Assembly: GCA_051660685.1 (NCBI GenBank) | Contig: JBOFQB010000029.1 | Coordinates: forward strand, 1-50,705 | Direction of reading: 5' to 3' | DNA length: 50,705 nucleotides | DNA from: JAVBSX01 sp051660685 | GTDB taxonomy: Bacteria > Planctomycetota > Planctomycetia > Pirellulales > Thermoguttaceae | Part shown: piece after piece, positions 1-7,520 of the stretch | How positions within the stretch are numbered: position 1 is the first letter of the stretch | Layout: each line of letters begins with the position of its first letter | Notes under the pieces: model-generated | What the model was told of the DNA's origin: nothing | The model's database searches: none | Seen by the model: only the letters and a program-made list of their open reading frames with translations | Program-made: the position numbers and the translations under genes

Positions 1-2
1 GC

Positions 3-182
3 CAGTCCGCTAACAAGTTTTGAGAAAAAGAGTCATTTTCATTTTTGAACCACGAAAATCACAAAAAACACGAAAACCTCACAAAATACCGTTTTTCGTG
101 TCTTTCGTGTATTTCGTGGTAAAAACATATCCGTCCAACCCGGCTCGGTTCAAATCGCAAAGCCAAACTTGTTAGCGGACTG
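3..182. repeat. MITE-like element, family A copy 1
   Basis: A 180-bp non-coding unit bounded by a perfect 18-bp terminal inverted repeat, CAGTCCGCTAACAAGTTT at the left and its reverse complement at the right. The interior holds a second inverted repeat (CCACGAAA ... TTTCGTGG), so the whole unit can fold back on itself. A second copy in the same orientation lies at 1491-1673, and the same TIR bounds an unrelated interior at 3597-3807 and 25377-25598. It has no room for a transposase, so movement would need one encoded elsewhere (inference). Confidence 0.8.
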
Positions 183-237
183 ATGTCCGTTGCCCGGCAC
201 CACTTGTCGGACCGGGCAGATTGTAACTGTTCACGAC

Positions 238-1419
238 TTATTGGTCAACTGTTTTATTGATTAACCTGTCAACTTTGTTCATAAGCTCGTCAACCGTTTC
301 GGTGCAACGGTCCGCAACTTCGTTAATCTCCCAACGATCATCTGGTTTGACATACAGTTGAACCGTTTGGCCCGCTTTTTTGAAAAACCAATCCCTCGTC
401 ACAATCGCACTTTCACCCGGTTCGCCCAAAATCAACAGATGTTCCGGGGACGCTTCATCGTCAAAAAACGGCGTTGCCGTTTTCACCACCTCACACCATT
501 GTGCAAGAATTGCCGAAATCTGTTGGGGCTGCATCAAAATCGACGTTCGGGTCATTCTGTCCTGCAAATCCGGGAAACGGATCAGAAACGGCAAATGCAC
601 ATTTTCCGCCCAAAGAAGGGAACGGTCAGTCGGTATGCCGACCAGACGGTGTTCGCCGAGAGGAAAACCGCGAGTTGCACCCAAGAGGAACAGCGTGTGT
701 TCGCCCAGTTCGCCCGATTGAAGTGATTCGTGTAAACCGGCAAGTAAAGTGTCTAGGACAGTGATTTCAGCGGAATAGGTTTCAACAACGGATTGCAGAT
801 CATCCGGGTCAAAAAGGATTTCCTTCTTTTCTCCCCGCAAATCCCATAAAGGGGGGGTGAGACCGGGAAAGGGGGGCGGATCACCTTCTTCGACATATTC
901 AGCCCGGATTTGTGAAGGACTGTCCCAAACCTTACGCAAACCGCCCCAATGTCCCCAAAGAAAATACGGACCTTGACTTTGCGCCGCCAACTCATGCAGC
1001 TCCGTTAAAAAACGGAAAAACCGCGTCTGGTCAATCGTCTCAGCCGGTTCAGCCGGTTCTGTTTCCTGATCGACATGGGATGTTTGCTCACTCTGCGTCG
1101 GTCCCAAAAAACCGTCCTGATCGTCGACAAAGTGGACAATATCGAACAGATCGTCCGCAATCGTCTCAGCCAATTCCAAATCATCTGTCACCAAAATCGT
1201 CCGGTATCCCTCTTTCTTCAAACGGTTGAGCAGATCACCGGACCAGAAATCATGGTATATTTCCGCCAACTCCAACGAATTGGTGTAATAACGGTCCAGC
1301 AAAATCGATTCACACGCCCAATCATCCAATGTCGGCGTCGAAATCCAACTGTTTCCGTAAGCACCCCAAAAACCGGAGTGAAAACCATCTATCATCAGCG
1401 AGAGAACATTTTTTTTCAT
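238..1419 (-). CDS. sulfatase-like alkaline-phosphatase-superfamily protein, catalytic residues missing
   Basis: A 393-residue protein. The start is placed at the ATG giving MKKNVLSLMIDG, which matches the first beta strand and metal-binding Asp of sulfatases; an upstream in-frame extension has no family character. After IDGFHSGFWGAYGN and TPTLDDWA, where sulfatases carry the Cys/Ser-x-Pro-x-Arg site of formylglycine formation, this protein has TNSLELAEIYHDFWSG with no such motif. The later Asp-His metal pair is also absent: GATRGFPLGEHR stands where a DHG-type motif is expected. The C-terminal DDRWEINEVADR resembles the usual sulfatase tail. No signal peptide is obvious. It is probably a sulfatase-fold protein without sulfatase activity. 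The gene sits alone between two direct copies of a small TIR element. Confidence 0.7.
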   Translation of the reverse strand: MKKNVLSLMIDGFHSGFWGAYGNSWISTPTLDDWACESILLDRYYTNSLELAEIYHDFWSGDLLNRLKKEGYRTILVTDDLELAETIADDLFDIVHFVDDQDGFLGPTQSEQTSHVDQETEPAEPAETIDQTRFFRFLTELHELAAQSQGPYFLWGHWGGLRKVWDSPSQIRAEYVEEGDPPPFPGLTPPLWDLRGEKKEILFDPDDLQSVVETYSAEITVLDTLLAGLHESLQSGELGEHTLFLLGATRGFPLGEHRLVGIPTDRSLLWAENVHLPFLIRFPDLQDRMTRTSILMQPQQISAILAQWCEVVKTATPFFDDEASPEHLLILGEPGESAIVTRDWFFKKAGQTVQLYVKPDDRWEINEVADRCTETVDELMNKVDRLINKTVDQ

Positions 1420-1451
1420 TATGAAGTCGTAAAATATTATTGTGCAAAACA

Positions 1452-1470
1452 CGCAGAATGTTGTTCTACG
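1452..1470. repeat. short hairpin repeat, CGCAGAAC type
   Basis: CGCAGAAT-GTT-GTTCTACG, an imperfect copy of the 8-bp stem, 3-nt loop hairpin seen in perfect form at 23358-23376. Confidence 0.5.
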
Positions 1471-1490
1471 GTTCAACGGTTGCTTTTTTC

Positions 1491-1673
1491 CAGTCTGCTA
1501 ACAAGTTTGGCGCAAAGGAGAGATTTTCATTTTTGGACCACGAAAATCACGAAAGTCACGAAAACCTCACAAAATGCAGTTTTTCGTGTGTTTCGTGTCT
1601 TTAGTGGTAAAAACATCTCCGTCCAACCCGGCTCGGTTCAAATCGCAAAACCAACCTTGTTAACAGTCGACTG
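1491..1673. repeat. MITE-like element, family A copy 2
   Basis: Second copy of the 3-182 element in the same orientation. The left TIR (CAGTCTGCTAACAAGTTT) is well preserved, while the right one is damaged by a short insertion (TTGTTAACAGTCGACTG). The interior palindrome CACGAAA ... TTTCGTG is kept. Together the two copies bracket the sulfatase-like gene as roughly 1.3-kb-spaced direct repeats. The rest of the 1420-1792 gap carries only the hairpin at 1452-1470 and the leader of the next gene. Confidence 0.75.
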
Positions 1674-1792
1674 CTTTTTCTCCAGAACGGACTTGAGGGG
1701 TTTACAAATAAGTCGAGTTCGCATATCATAAAACCCGGTTTCGTTAAGGGTCCAAACCCTCTGTATTTTACCACAATTTTGAGGATGTTGAA

Positions 1793-2149
1793 ATGAGAGT
1801 TTTGGTTGCTGATGATTCGAGCACAATGAGGAAAATTATCCTTCGTTCATTACAAGCGGTTGGTGTAACCGATGTTGCAGAAGCGGCAGACGGAACAGAA
1901 GCGGTTGCAATGTTTAAGCCCGGCCTTTTTGACATGGTGTTGACGGATTGGAACATGCCCGGAATGACGGGACTTGAAGTGTTGCAAAATATTCGCGCTC
2001 AAGATGCGAACATTCCGGTCATTATGGTCACAACAGAAGCCGAAAAGAGTCGGGTTCTTCAAGCGATTCAAGCGGGCGTGACCGATTATCTGGTCAAACC
2101 GTTTTCGGCTGATTCTCTGCGTGAGAAACTGGAAAAACACGGTGCCTAA
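1793..2149 (+). CDS. CheY-like response regulator (single receiver domain)
   Basis: A 118-residue stand-alone receiver domain. The acidic pair is D7-D8, the phospho-acceptor is D52 in LTDWNMPG, the switch Thr lies in VTTEAE (about T80/T81), and the conserved Lys is K102 in LVKPF. The length is that of CheY with no output domain, so it should signal by protein contact. A GAGG ribosome-binding sequence lies about 8 bases upstream of the ATG. With flagellar genes in the same window a chemotaxis role is plausible, but no kinase or other che gene is adjacent, so the assignment to motility is inference. PatA- or stalk-type stress regulators are alternatives. Confidence 0.9.
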   Translation: MRVLVADDSSTMRKIILRSLQAVGVTDVAEAADGTEAVAMFKPGLFDMVLTDWNMPGMTGLEVLQNIRAQDANIPVIMVTTEAEKSRVLQAIQAGVTDYLVKPFSADSLREKLEKHGA

Positions 2150-2190
2150 GAGGTGATTGCTTTTTTTTATCGTTGACAACGGGACAGTTT

Positions 2191-3042
2191 ATGAAAGTTT
2201 ACATCAGCGGAGAGTTTTTTGAGAAGGAAGACGCAAAAATCAGCGTCTTCGATCACGGTTTGCTCTATGGAGATGGTGTTTTTGAAGGATTACGCAGTTA
2301 TTCCGGGAAAGTGTTCCGTTTGCAGCAACACATGGACCGATTGTGGGATTCGGCAAAAGGGATCATGCTTGAAATTCCAATGAGTAAGGCGGATTTTGCA
2401 AATGCGATCAACCAGACATTGGAAGTGAACGGGATTACAGACGGTTATGTTCGGGCGGTTGTAACCCGGGGTGTTGGGACGCTCGGTCTGGACGCGCATC
2501 TTTGCCGGAATCCTCAGGTCATTATCATTGCCGATCATCTTGCTCTTTATCCGAAAGAGTATTATCAAAATGGTTTGGAAATTGTGACCGCGAGTACACT
2601 GCGGAATAATAATGCGGCGATCAGCCCGCAAATCAAATCGCTCAACTACCTCAACAATGTTCTTGGAAAAATTGAAGGACATCTTGCCGGTTGTGTTGAA
2701 GCGTTGATGTTGAACAATAAGGGTGAGGTTGCCGAATGTACGGGGGATAACATCTTCATTGTCAAGAACAATGTTCTTATGACCCCGGGAACGGATTCCG
2801 GCATTTTGGAAGGGATTACAAGAGGGGCTGTTTTGGAAGCGGCTGTGATGCTTGGTATTGCGGCTCAGGAGAAATCATTGACGCGACAGGATGTTTATCG
2901 AGCGGACGAATGTTTTCTGACGGGGAGCGGGGCGGAACTGATTCCTGTTGTCAAGGTTGACGGTCGAATCATTGGAGAGGGTGTTCCCGGAAAATTCACG
3001 CTGCAACTTTTGGGGCGTTTTCACGAAATGGTCAGGCAATAG
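2191..3042 (+). CDS. ilvE: class IV aminotransferase, branched-chain amino acid type
   Basis: A 283-residue PLP enzyme of fold type IV. SVFDHGLLYGDGVFEGLR near the N-terminus is the typical opening of branched-chain aminotransferases. The PLP-binding lysine is K149 in IKSLNYLNN, and E182 in EVAECTGDNIF is the conserved cofactor-contact Glu. The phosphate-binding segment appears as PGTDSGILEGITR, and LTGSGAELIPV closes the active site. The expected reaction is reversible transamination of Leu/Ile/Val with 2-oxoglutarate. The ATG at 2191 is preferred over an in-frame TTG at 2173 because family similarity starts there. A D-amino-acid transaminase or aminodeoxychorismate lyase role cannot be excluded by eye. 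No other ilv genes are adjacent. Confidence 0.85.
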   Translation: MKVYISGEFFEKEDAKISVFDHGLLYGDGVFEGLRSYSGKVFRLQQHMDRLWDSAKGIMLEIPMSKADFANAINQTLEVNGITDGYVRAVVTRGVGTLGLDAHLCRNPQVIIIADHLALYPKEYYQNGLEIVTASTLRNNNAAISPQIKSLNYLNNVLGKIEGHLAGCVEALMLNNKGEVAECTGDNIFIVKNNVLMTPGTDSGILEGITRGAVLEAAVMLGIAAQEKSLTRQDVYRADECFLTGSGAELIPVVKVDGRIIGEGVPGKFTLQLLGRFHEMVRQ

Positions 3043-3221
3043 GGACTAGGGGATAGGGATTAGGAGAGAGGAGTTCTCGTTGGGCGCGTCTCAGTTGCGT
3101 TTCGTTCTACCATTATTCAACCTCTACGAGGTTGCAAAGACGCTGTTATCTTCCCATATTCCCCTTCTTTCCTCCTACCTCCTGTCTTCTACCTTCTCTG
3201 AACGCGATACAACGTATCGCG
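3043..3221. repeat. composite intergenic repeat
   Basis: Directly after the aminotransferase stop comes a G-rich tract (TAGGGACTAGGGGATAGGG), then AAAGACGCTGTTATCTTCC followed by a pyrimidine-rich run with CCTCCTACCTCCT, and finally the hairpin CGCGATAC-AAC-GTATCGCG (3203-3221). The same modules recur at 14017-14263, 23061-23418 and 27780-27840. No coding sequence is supported here. Confidence 0.6.
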
Positions 3222-3235
3222 CGTCCCGAACCGCT

Positions 3236-3511
3236 TTACTTTCTGACCGCTGAAAGGGTTGTTCGGACGCTTTCTTCAGAAACCGGTTCTAAGATCGGGG
3301 TTCCGTCTTCCGAAACACCTTGCAGAATTTCGATTTGTCGTTGGGCCTGATTGAGGAAAACATGACAATGACGCAACAGTTGGACCCCTTCTTCGTATTT
3401 TTTCAGGGCATCTTCCAACGAGGTTTTACCGTCTTCTAACTGTCGGACGATTTTTTCGAGCTGAAGAAGGGACTCTTCAAAAAGTGGGGGGGATTGAGAG
3501 GATTCAGTCAT
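3236..3511 (-). CDS. xseB: exodeoxyribonuclease VII small subunit
   Basis: A 91-residue acidic, helical protein. The core FEESLLQLEKIVRQLEDGKTSLEDALKKYEEGVQLLRHC is the XseB signature, two antiparallel helices that pack on the large subunit XseA. The complex degrades single-stranded DNA from either end. The ATG at 3511 gives the usual family length, and the long in-frame upstream extension is unlike the family and runs into repeat DNA. The C-terminal tail is slightly longer than usual. xseA is not adjacent and must lie elsewhere. Confidence 0.9.
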   Translation of the reverse strand: MTESSQSPPLFEESLLQLEKIVRQLEDGKTSLEDALKKYEEGVQLLRHCHVFLNQAQRQIEILQGVSEDGTPILEPVSEESVRTTLSAVRK

Positions 3512-3540
3512 GCTTATCCAAAAGTTTCCAAAAGTTGAGC

Positions 3541-3559
3541 CGCGATACAACGTATCGCG
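3541..3559. repeat. short hairpin repeat, CGCGATAC type
   Basis: Perfect CGCGATAC-AAC-GTATCGCG hairpin (8-bp stem, 3-nt loop), identical to the copies at 3203-3221 and 44757-44775 and present as its complement at 23324-23342. Confidence 0.7.
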
Positions 3560-3596
3560 CGTATTAACCCGGCGCAAGCCGGACGGGAACCGGTTT

Positions 3597-3807
3597 GCAA
3601 ACAAGTTTTGCGGCAAACCGAAAAAATAAAAGCCGGAAAGGAGCCGGTATTCCGGCGCATTGACGGTATCGTGAATCAGGGCGATTTGGGGTGTTTTGCC
3701 CGTCATTTGACCGTCAATACGCTCCCTGTCGGTCGCTCCTTTCCGGCTTTTATTGATTGTTCTCAAAACAGTTGCGAACCGTTTGTACCAAACTTGTTAA
3801 CAGACTG
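3597..3807. repeat. MITE-like element, family B copy 1
   Basis: About 211 bp, nearly identical to 25377-25598. The right end AAACTTGTTAACAGACTG matches the TIR of family A; the left TIR is truncated to AACAAGTTTTG. The interior is a long foldback: AATAAAAGCCGGAAAGGAGC pairs with GCTCCTTTCCGGCTTTTATT, and ATTGACGGT pairs with ACCGTCAAT. The remainder of the xseB-tatA gap (3808-3990) holds no gene; it contains a CTCTGCGTCCGTTGCGTCTTTGCGAG stretch resembling a common degenerate intergenic repeat. Confidence 0.8.
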
Positions 3808-3990
3808 ACAGTATAGCCGAACCAGAAAGGGAATAAAGGGTCCGCAAAGACAAGAGAACTGTACTGTCAACAACCCTTTTGTGCCGATTGTGCATTGTCC
3901 TGTCATCTCATCTCTCTGCGTCCGTTGCGTCTTTGCGAGACGTATTCCCAAAAAAATTGTGCGTAAAATGACGAATTCTCGACACCCTAT

Positions 3991-4020
3991 TTGACAGGCT
4001 TGTCCCTGAAATGATATAAT
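3991..4020 (+). promoter_or_regulatory. sigma-70 type promoter for tatA
   Basis: TTGACA, an 18-bp spacer, then TATAAT: both hexamers are exact consensus. It lies about 120 bases upstream of the tatA start, leaving a leader of roughly 110 bases. Confidence 0.75.
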
Positions 4021-4139
4021 TGGGGGGAGTGCTGCTTTTTGCAGTTACAGCTTTTTTGCAAGTTACAAACGGTATTTTTCCGCTTTGCATAGATTTTTTC
4101 AGAAAAGCGAACGATACCGACACAAGGAGAATTATAATA

Positions 4140-4370
4140 ATGAGTGAATTGTTTGCGTTTTTGGGGATCGGAATGCCGGGTCCGACCGAGTTGATTATCA
4201 TCGGAGCAATCATGTTGCTTCTTTTTGGAAACCGTTTGCCCGGCGTCATGCGTTCACTAGGTCGCAGCGTCGTCGAATTCAAAAAAGGTGTCAACGGAAT
4301 CGAAGAAGACATCAACGACGCTGTTAAAAATGCCGACGAAAAGGCAAAACCTAAAGACGACGCAGAGTAA
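4140..4370 (+). CDS. tatA: Sec-independent translocase component TatA
   Basis: A 76-residue protein with the TatA layout: a short N-terminal stretch (MSELFAFLGIGMPGPTE), one membrane helix (LIIIGAIMLLLFG), the conserved hinge NRLPGVMRSLGRSVVEFKKG forming the amphipathic helix, and a charged tail. TatA oligomers form the pore for folded twin-arginine substrates. AAGGAG lies about 10 bases upstream of the ATG, which decides the start over an upstream in-frame codon. A second tatA-like gene lies 435 bases downstream with a small membrane protein between them. A Tat substrate is encoded in this window at 21951-23060. Confidence 0.92.
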   Translation: MSELFAFLGIGMPGPTELIIIGAIMLLLFGNRLPGVMRSLGRSVVEFKKGVNGIEEDINDAVKNADEKAKPKDDAE

Positions 4371-4399
4371 TACTACCTGTTGATCGGAAGAGGAAAAAC

Positions 4400-4759
4400 A
4401 TGTTCACATTCTTCGGAATTGCCCTTGTTTGTCTCCTAGTCGGTGTCGGCTTGGGACGACATCCCCAGATCGTCCTTTGGTTGTTAAAAAGGTGTGCAGG
4501 TCTCCCTATGCAATGTCTCAAATGGATCGGCAGGAAAATCGTCGAATCACCCCAAGTGTTTGCCGCTTTTTCCGTCGGGCTCCTCCTCGGTCTTTTGGTC
4601 AGTGGTGTCCTCACCAAAATCCTTTGGACCCTCACCTTTTGCGGTGTCCTGCTGTTCGCAATACTGGTCCTTTTTCCAAAAAAAGGGACCAAAATGCTCC
4701 ATGAGATCGCCCTTTTTGGGAATCGCTGCTTAGAAAGGGTGAAAAACTTTTTTGCCTAA
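4400..4759 (+). CDS. small membrane protein of unknown function between two tatA genes
   Basis: A 119-residue protein with hydrophobic segments at about residues 2-20 (FTFFGIALVCLLVGVGLG), 54-75 and 78-93, and basic loops. GGAAGAGG lies just upstream of the ATG. It starts 29 bases after tatA stops and is followed 45 bases later by the second tatA, so all three are likely co-transcribed. It has no TatC character: it is too short and lacks the six-helix pattern. The family is not recognised, and a Tat-related accessory role is only a positional guess. Confidence 0.6.
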   Translation: MFTFFGIALVCLLVGVGLGRHPQIVLWLLKRCAGLPMQCLKWIGRKIVESPQVFAAFSVGLLLGLLVSGVLTKILWTLTFCGVLLFAILVLFPKKGTKMLHEIALFGNRCLERVKNFFA

Positions 4760-4804
4760 ACAATTCTCCCCAAACCGTCCCTACTTTCTCCCGGGAATAC
4801 TTCC

Positions 4805-5089
4805 ATGCTTTACGCCTTACTTTCTCCCGGTCCGAGCGAAATCATCCTGATTTTGGCAGTTGGGGTCCTTCTTTTTGGTAAACGATTGCCTGAAATTGGC
4901 AAACAGCTTGGCAAAAGTCTTCTGGACTTTCAACGAGGTTTTCACGATATGGGAAAGGAAGCCGATAAAACCGGAGAAGCGGCAAAATCCGAAGATGCTC
5001 AACCGGTCTCTAACATTCCGGCGAAGAAAACGTCTGACAATTCGTCCAAACCGACCGTTCCTGATGATACACCGAAATTCGAGCTTTAG
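4805..5089 (+). CDS. second TatA/TatE-like translocase component
   Basis: A 94-residue protein. After a short periplasmic start (MLYALLSPGPSE) comes one helix (IILILAVGVLLFG), then KRLPEIGKQLGKSLLDFQRGF, the TatA amphipathic helix. The acidic, Pro/Ser/Thr-rich tail is longer than in the first copy. The FGKRLPE hinge favours TatA/TatE over TatB. No clear ribosome-binding sequence precedes the ATG, consistent with translation following from the upstream genes. Duplicate tatA paralogues are common, and they may differ in substrate or expression. Confidence 0.88.
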   Translation: MLYALLSPGPSEIILILAVGVLLFGKRLPEIGKQLGKSLLDFQRGFHDMGKEADKTGEAAKSEDAQPVSNIPAKKTSDNSSKPTVPDDTPKFEL

Positions 5090-5116
5090 AACGGTTCCAA
5101 CAAAGAAAAAATAGAG

Positions 5117-5203
5117 CGGAGAGGACAGGATTCGAACCTGCGGAGCCCTTACGAGCTCACGGGTTTAGCAAACCCGCGCATTTGACCACTCTGCCACCTC
5201 TCC
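5117..5203 (-). tRNA. tRNA-Ser (GCT anticodon)
   Basis: The reverse complement begins GGAGAGGTGGCAGAGTGG and ends in CCTCTCC plus a discriminator G, closing a 7-bp acceptor stem. The anticodon loop is TTGCTAA, giving GCT (serine, AGC/AGT codons). A long variable arm and a GGTTCGAATCC T arm confirm a class II serine tRNA of 87 nt. CCA is not encoded. Confidence 0.97.
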
Positions 5204-5237
5204 GGTTTTGAGTCCGCCGACTAACGACAGTTGCCGA

Positions 5238-5265
5238 ATTCTACCTGATAATTGCTCCTTTTCAA
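5238..5265 (-). promoter_or_regulatory. promoter for tRNA-Ser
   Basis: On the minus strand TTGAAA, 16-bp spacer, TAGAAT. The -10 box ends 35 bases before the tRNA 5' end. Confidence 0.6.
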
Positions 5266-5391
5266 GCCCCAACACGAAAATTTTGGAATTTTTCCCGTTC
5301 AAATCCTTTCTTAGGGTATAATCAATGTTGGTGATTTGCCTACTCTGGACCGGTGTTTCTTCCGTTTTGGAATCATTACAATCAATACGAC

Positions 5392-6195
5392 ATGAATAAC
5401 GTCTCTTTTTTGCCCAAAATACTCCTGTTCCGTCTCCCAACTATTCTGCTCTTTTGCTCTTTGCCCCTCCTCTGTTGGGGACAAACGGGAACGGGGGGAT
5501 CGGACCTTTTGAATATGGGGAGTGCTCTTGGTTCGGGAACGACAGAAGACATGATGTCGAATGTCGGAATCAGTGTTATGGTCAAAAAAGCAATGCAAGA
5601 TTCGCCAATGACGCGACTGTCAAAACTTTCAGGGGGGGGGACAGCTGGAACAACAACATTGGGAGCGCGACTTTCGGCGATTGTGCGAGAAACGGGCGCA
5701 GGATCGCCGATTCGGGCGACAACAGCGACGCCGGGACTTGGCGATTTGGATTTGACAGGTCCCAAGATCATTTCAGGAACAGAAGGGCTGGATGATGCCA
5801 ATTTGGCATCTTCGGCGAAAATAGCAGCTCCACGTTTGATGCTTAACAGTGAAGATTTTCCCGAATCACAAGGGGATTCCTTGAGGATGAACAATCGTTT
5901 GATTCGATTGGAGAGAGCGATTGCCAAACGTCTTAATGCTGTGAAGGAGCCGGGCCGTATACAACTTGCGTTGGAAGAGGGAATCCTGATTCTAAGCGGG
6001 ATGGTTGCGACGGAAGAAAGGAAGCAGCTTGTTGAGATGGTCCTCCAAATGGAACCTGGGATTGAGGAGATTCGTAACGAACTCCAAGTTCAGCCGATTG
6101 TCTTTGATCTACACCTGCCTGTTGATTCCGGTCCAACACTTCCCGGTTTAAACCGGGAAAGCGGGAACTTGCTTGAAGAGTTTGAGAAGGAGTAG
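5392..6195 (+). CDS. secreted BON-domain protein
   Basis: A 267-residue protein. The N-terminus (MNNVSFLPKILLFRLPTILLFCSLPLLCWGQ) is a signal peptide, which is why the ATG at 5392 is preferred to an upstream GTG. The middle is Gly/Thr/Ser-rich and probably disordered. Around residues 170-235 lies a BON domain: RLERAIAKRLNA, then LEEGILILSGMVATEERKQLVE and GIEEIRNELQV. BON domains bind membranes or partner proteins in the envelope. The last 263 bases overlap the 3' end of a convergent lipoprotein gene. A TATAAT sequence at 5317-5322 may be its -10 box; no good -35 accompanies it. Confidence 0.8.
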   Translation: MNNVSFLPKILLFRLPTILLFCSLPLLCWGQTGTGGSDLLNMGSALGSGTTEDMMSNVGISVMVKKAMQDSPMTRLSKLSGGGTAGTTTLGARLSAIVRETGAGSPIRATTATPGLGDLDLTGPKIISGTEGLDDANLASSAKIAAPRLMLNSEDFPESQGDSLRMNNRLIRLERAIAKRLNAVKEPGRIQLALEEGILILSGMVATEERKQLVEMVLQMEPGIEEIRNELQVQPIVFDLHLPVDSGPTLPGLNRESGNLLEEFEKE

Positions 6196-7291
6196 AAGAG
6201 GGAGAGAATGAGGAGGGACTGGAAGGGGCGTAGGGAGATGAGGTAAAGGGCCGACCCTGAATCCGTTCAATCCGAGATTGTAACGCGAGTGTCCTTTGCG
6301 GAGCTGACCGCATGTCGTTGGGGAACCCTGATTGGACACCTGATGTGGGATCGCCCGAATTGTTGACCCCGGGAACATTTTGAGCCGGATCGGGATTGTT
6401 CCCGGATTCGTCCAACCATCTTGAACCTTGACGTTGGGATCGGGGATCATTCCTCTCACCTTCTGCCGTTTCTCCAAGAGGTTTTCTGTTGGACGATTCG
6501 GATTGGGCGGTCGCGGAGTTTTTGGAAGGATCGGCTGATTTCTTCGCTTCATATTGCCAAGCCCGGACATACGAAGAGGGCAAGGGGATCGATTCAGTCT
6601 GACGTTTCCGTGTTTCGGAACTGAAATCCCCCATTTCTGCACGCTCTTGAAAACCAACCTGTTGAATTCCGTAAGAATTCGTGTTCGGTTGAGCCGATTG
6701 AACCGGTTGAGCCGATTGAGTGAAACCGGCTTGCATGATGTTCTGGGGCGAATACTGTTCAAGTGGTCGATTTTTTCGCGGACGACCAACCAGAGTGACA
6801 TCGGTTGGAGTGGAACGGATTTGGTCCTTTTTTTTCTCGTCAACGTATTTAACCAGAACCAAAACCGTTTTTTCTTCTCCGTCAATCGGGTCAACCGGGA
6901 CGAAAAATTCATAACCGTGAAAACCGTTATCATCCTTACGATAATGAAGAGTGAGCGTTTCCGGCTTAAAAATCGCCTGTTTAAGCGGTTTACTCAACTC
7001 AGGAAGCGGATCATTCGCGTCAAAAAGACAGATCGTCACCTCTCCGTCAATTTTGATTGGTTCTTTCGATTTGGAATCACCATAAAAAAGGATACGACCG
7101 CCGATTCCACGATAAGGGACATCATCCGGCATTGTTTGGGAGTAACAGTTCCAAAAGCCGACCATACGGGCTGGGGTTTTGGCGTTTTCTTCCGTAAAAA
7201 GCGAGCGAACGGAATTTCCCGGGGAAACGGTGCTGCAACCGGACCAAATCGGCAGAAGGACGAGCAAAGTAATCAGGAAAAGACGGGACAT
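5933..7291 (-). CDS. lipoprotein with disordered Gln/Ser/Pro-rich C-terminal half
   Basis: A 452-residue protein. MSRLFLITLLVLLPIWSGC is a lipoprotein signal with Cys19 as the lipidation site. Residues about 40-190 form a folded domain (MVGFWNCYSQTM, GRILFYGDSKSKEPI, VTICLFDAND, HGYEFFVPVD) resembling a domain seen in other planctomycete exported proteins, with no known function. The rest is low-complexity Gln/Ser/Pro/Asn, including a short SAQPVQ repeat. No ribosome-binding sequence precedes the ATG; the upstream DNA is the C-rich side of a G-rich array. Its last 263 bases lie antisense to the BON-domain gene, so the far C-terminus is less certain. Confidence 0.75.
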   Translation of the reverse strand: MSRLFLITLLVLLPIWSGCSTVSPGNSVRSLFTEENAKTPARMVGFWNCYSQTMPDDVPYRGIGGRILFYGDSKSKEPIKIDGEVTICLFDANDPLPELSKPLKQAIFKPETLTLHYRKDDNGFHGYEFFVPVDPIDGEEKTVLVLVKYVDEKKKDQIRSTPTDVTLVGRPRKNRPLEQYSPQNIMQAGFTQSAQPVQSAQPNTNSYGIQQVGFQERAEMGDFSSETRKRQTESIPLPSSYVRAWQYEAKKSADPSKNSATAQSESSNRKPLGETAEGERNDPRSQRQGSRWLDESGNNPDPAQNVPGVNNSGDPTSGVQSGFPNDMRSAPQRTLALQSRIERIQGRPFTSSPYAPSSPSSFSPSSTPSQTLQASSRFPGLNREVLDRNQQAGVDQRQSAELGVRYESPQSQVPFGGPSQQAASFLPSQPSRLESGFPLPTQVVYGPAPSQH

Positions 7292-7520
7292 TGTAGGGGA
7301 GGGATAGGGGATAGGGAATGGGGTGTAGGGATTAGGGGATTAGGGATTGGGGATTAGGGATTAGGGATTGGGGATTAGGGATTAGGGATTGGGGATTAGG
7401 GATTGGGGAATGGGGTGTAGGGATTAGGGGATAGGGATTTAATCGCAAACTTCGCCCCTATCCCCTATTCCCTGTCCCCTATACCCTATCCCCTATACCC
7501 TATACCCTACCTCTTACCTC
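7292..7520. repeat. telomere-like G-rich array with opposing C-rich arm
   Basis: The top strand from about 7292 to 7440 is built of TTAGGGATTGGGGA-type units with dozens of GGG/GGGG runs. After a short unique spacer (ATCGCAAACTTCG) the pattern reverses into CCCCTATCCCCTATTCCC-type units up to the secretin stop. The two arms are roughly complementary and could form a large foldback, and the G-rich strand has strong G-quadruplex potential. The array fills the entire gap between the secretin stop and the lipoprotein start codon. Confidence 0.85.

Noticed and set aside
3597..3807. Family B element considered as a riboswitch or rho-independent terminator
   Set aside because: Near-identical copy at 25377-25598 in a different gene context, with mobile-element-type TIRs, fits a transposable unit better.
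6554..7357. 267-codon plus-strand frame antisense to the lipoprotein gene
   Set aside because: No ribosome-binding site or domain character; it ends in the G-rich array. The minus-strand lipoprotein has a clear signal and lipobox.
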